From NCBI GenBank assembly GCA_949290035.1, contig CASEQO010000024.1, positions 1 to 6,352 of the forward strand: 6,352 nucleotides of DNA. The letters are read 5' to 3'. The translations under genes and the position numbers were made by a program. The stretch's first letter is position 1. Every line of letters starts with the position of its first letter. Below, piece by piece: positions 6,303-6,352 of the stretch. Below the pieces are notes generated by a model. The model ran no database searches. It was not told where the DNA came from and worked only from the letters and a program-made list of their open reading frames with translations. The stretch is from an uncultured Mycoplasmataceae bacterium. GTDB taxonomy: Bacteria; Bacillota_I; Bacilli_A; Mycoplasmatales; Mycoplasmoidaceae.

Positions 6303-6352
6303 TTATTTCTTGTCTTTAGAATTCATTTTATCTATGAATTCTTTATTTTCAT
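6303..6352 (-). CDS. C-terminal end of an unidentified gene, partial
   Basis: An open minus-strand frame runs in from the right edge and ends E-N-K-E-F-I-D-K-M-N-S-K-D-K-K at TAA 6303-6305. The charged, Lys-rich tail and the terminator immediately after the stop fit a real gene end. Only about 15 residues are visible, so no family can be named. The alternative is a chance open frame. Confidence 0.45.
   Translation of the reverse strand, partial: ENKEFIDKMNSKDKK

Overview
The window reads as DNA from a wall-less bacterium of the class Mollicutes (Spiroplasma/Entomoplasma/Mycoplasma group). Base composition is extremely A+T-rich. In at least five of the genes UGA must be read as tryptophan: in-frame TGA codons sit inside conserved domains, and I saw no TGG codon in the reading frames I translated. 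All coordinates below use genetic code 4. Genus cannot be fixed from this sequence.

Layout: (1) 99-1028, plus strand: a promoter and a ZIP-family metal transporter. (2) 1025-2311, minus strand: an AAA+ ATPase with a C-terminal DUF4143/PD-(D/E)xK-like domain, convergent with the transporter and overlapping its stop codon by 4 nt. Its upstream region carries nested inverted repeats. (3) 2389-3763, minus strand: a hipBA-type toxin-antitoxin pair. The HipB-like antitoxin is intact; the HipA-like kinase is broken by four apparent 1-nt frameshifts. Two matching operator-like palindromes, 41 bp apart, lie upstream of hipB. (4) 3984-6081, plus strand: a compact microcin C-like operon. A promoter with both hexamers at consensus drives an 11-codon ORF, M-P-I-S-W-F-N-L-T-L-N, which has a strong ribosome binding site and ends in asparagine. 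It is followed 5 nt later by a 665-residue protein that fuses a complete MccB-like adenylating enzyme to a complete MccF-like S66 serine peptidase. (5) 6082-6352: a short spacer, a probable bidirectional terminator, and the C-terminal end of a gene entering from the right on the minus strand.

The operon is the centre of interest. In microcin C systems MccB adenylates the C-terminal Asn of a short ribosomal peptide, giving a Trojan-horse inhibitor of aspartyl-tRNA synthetase, and MccF hydrolyses the compound for self-protection. Here the synthesis and destruction activities appear to share one polypeptide, in a lineage without peptidoglycan, where an LD-carboxypeptidase role for the S66 domain makes little sense. 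No exporter (MccC-like) is visible in the window. With the decayed toxin-antitoxin locus and the DUF4143 ATPase next door, regions 2-4 look like an accessory, conflict-related segment.
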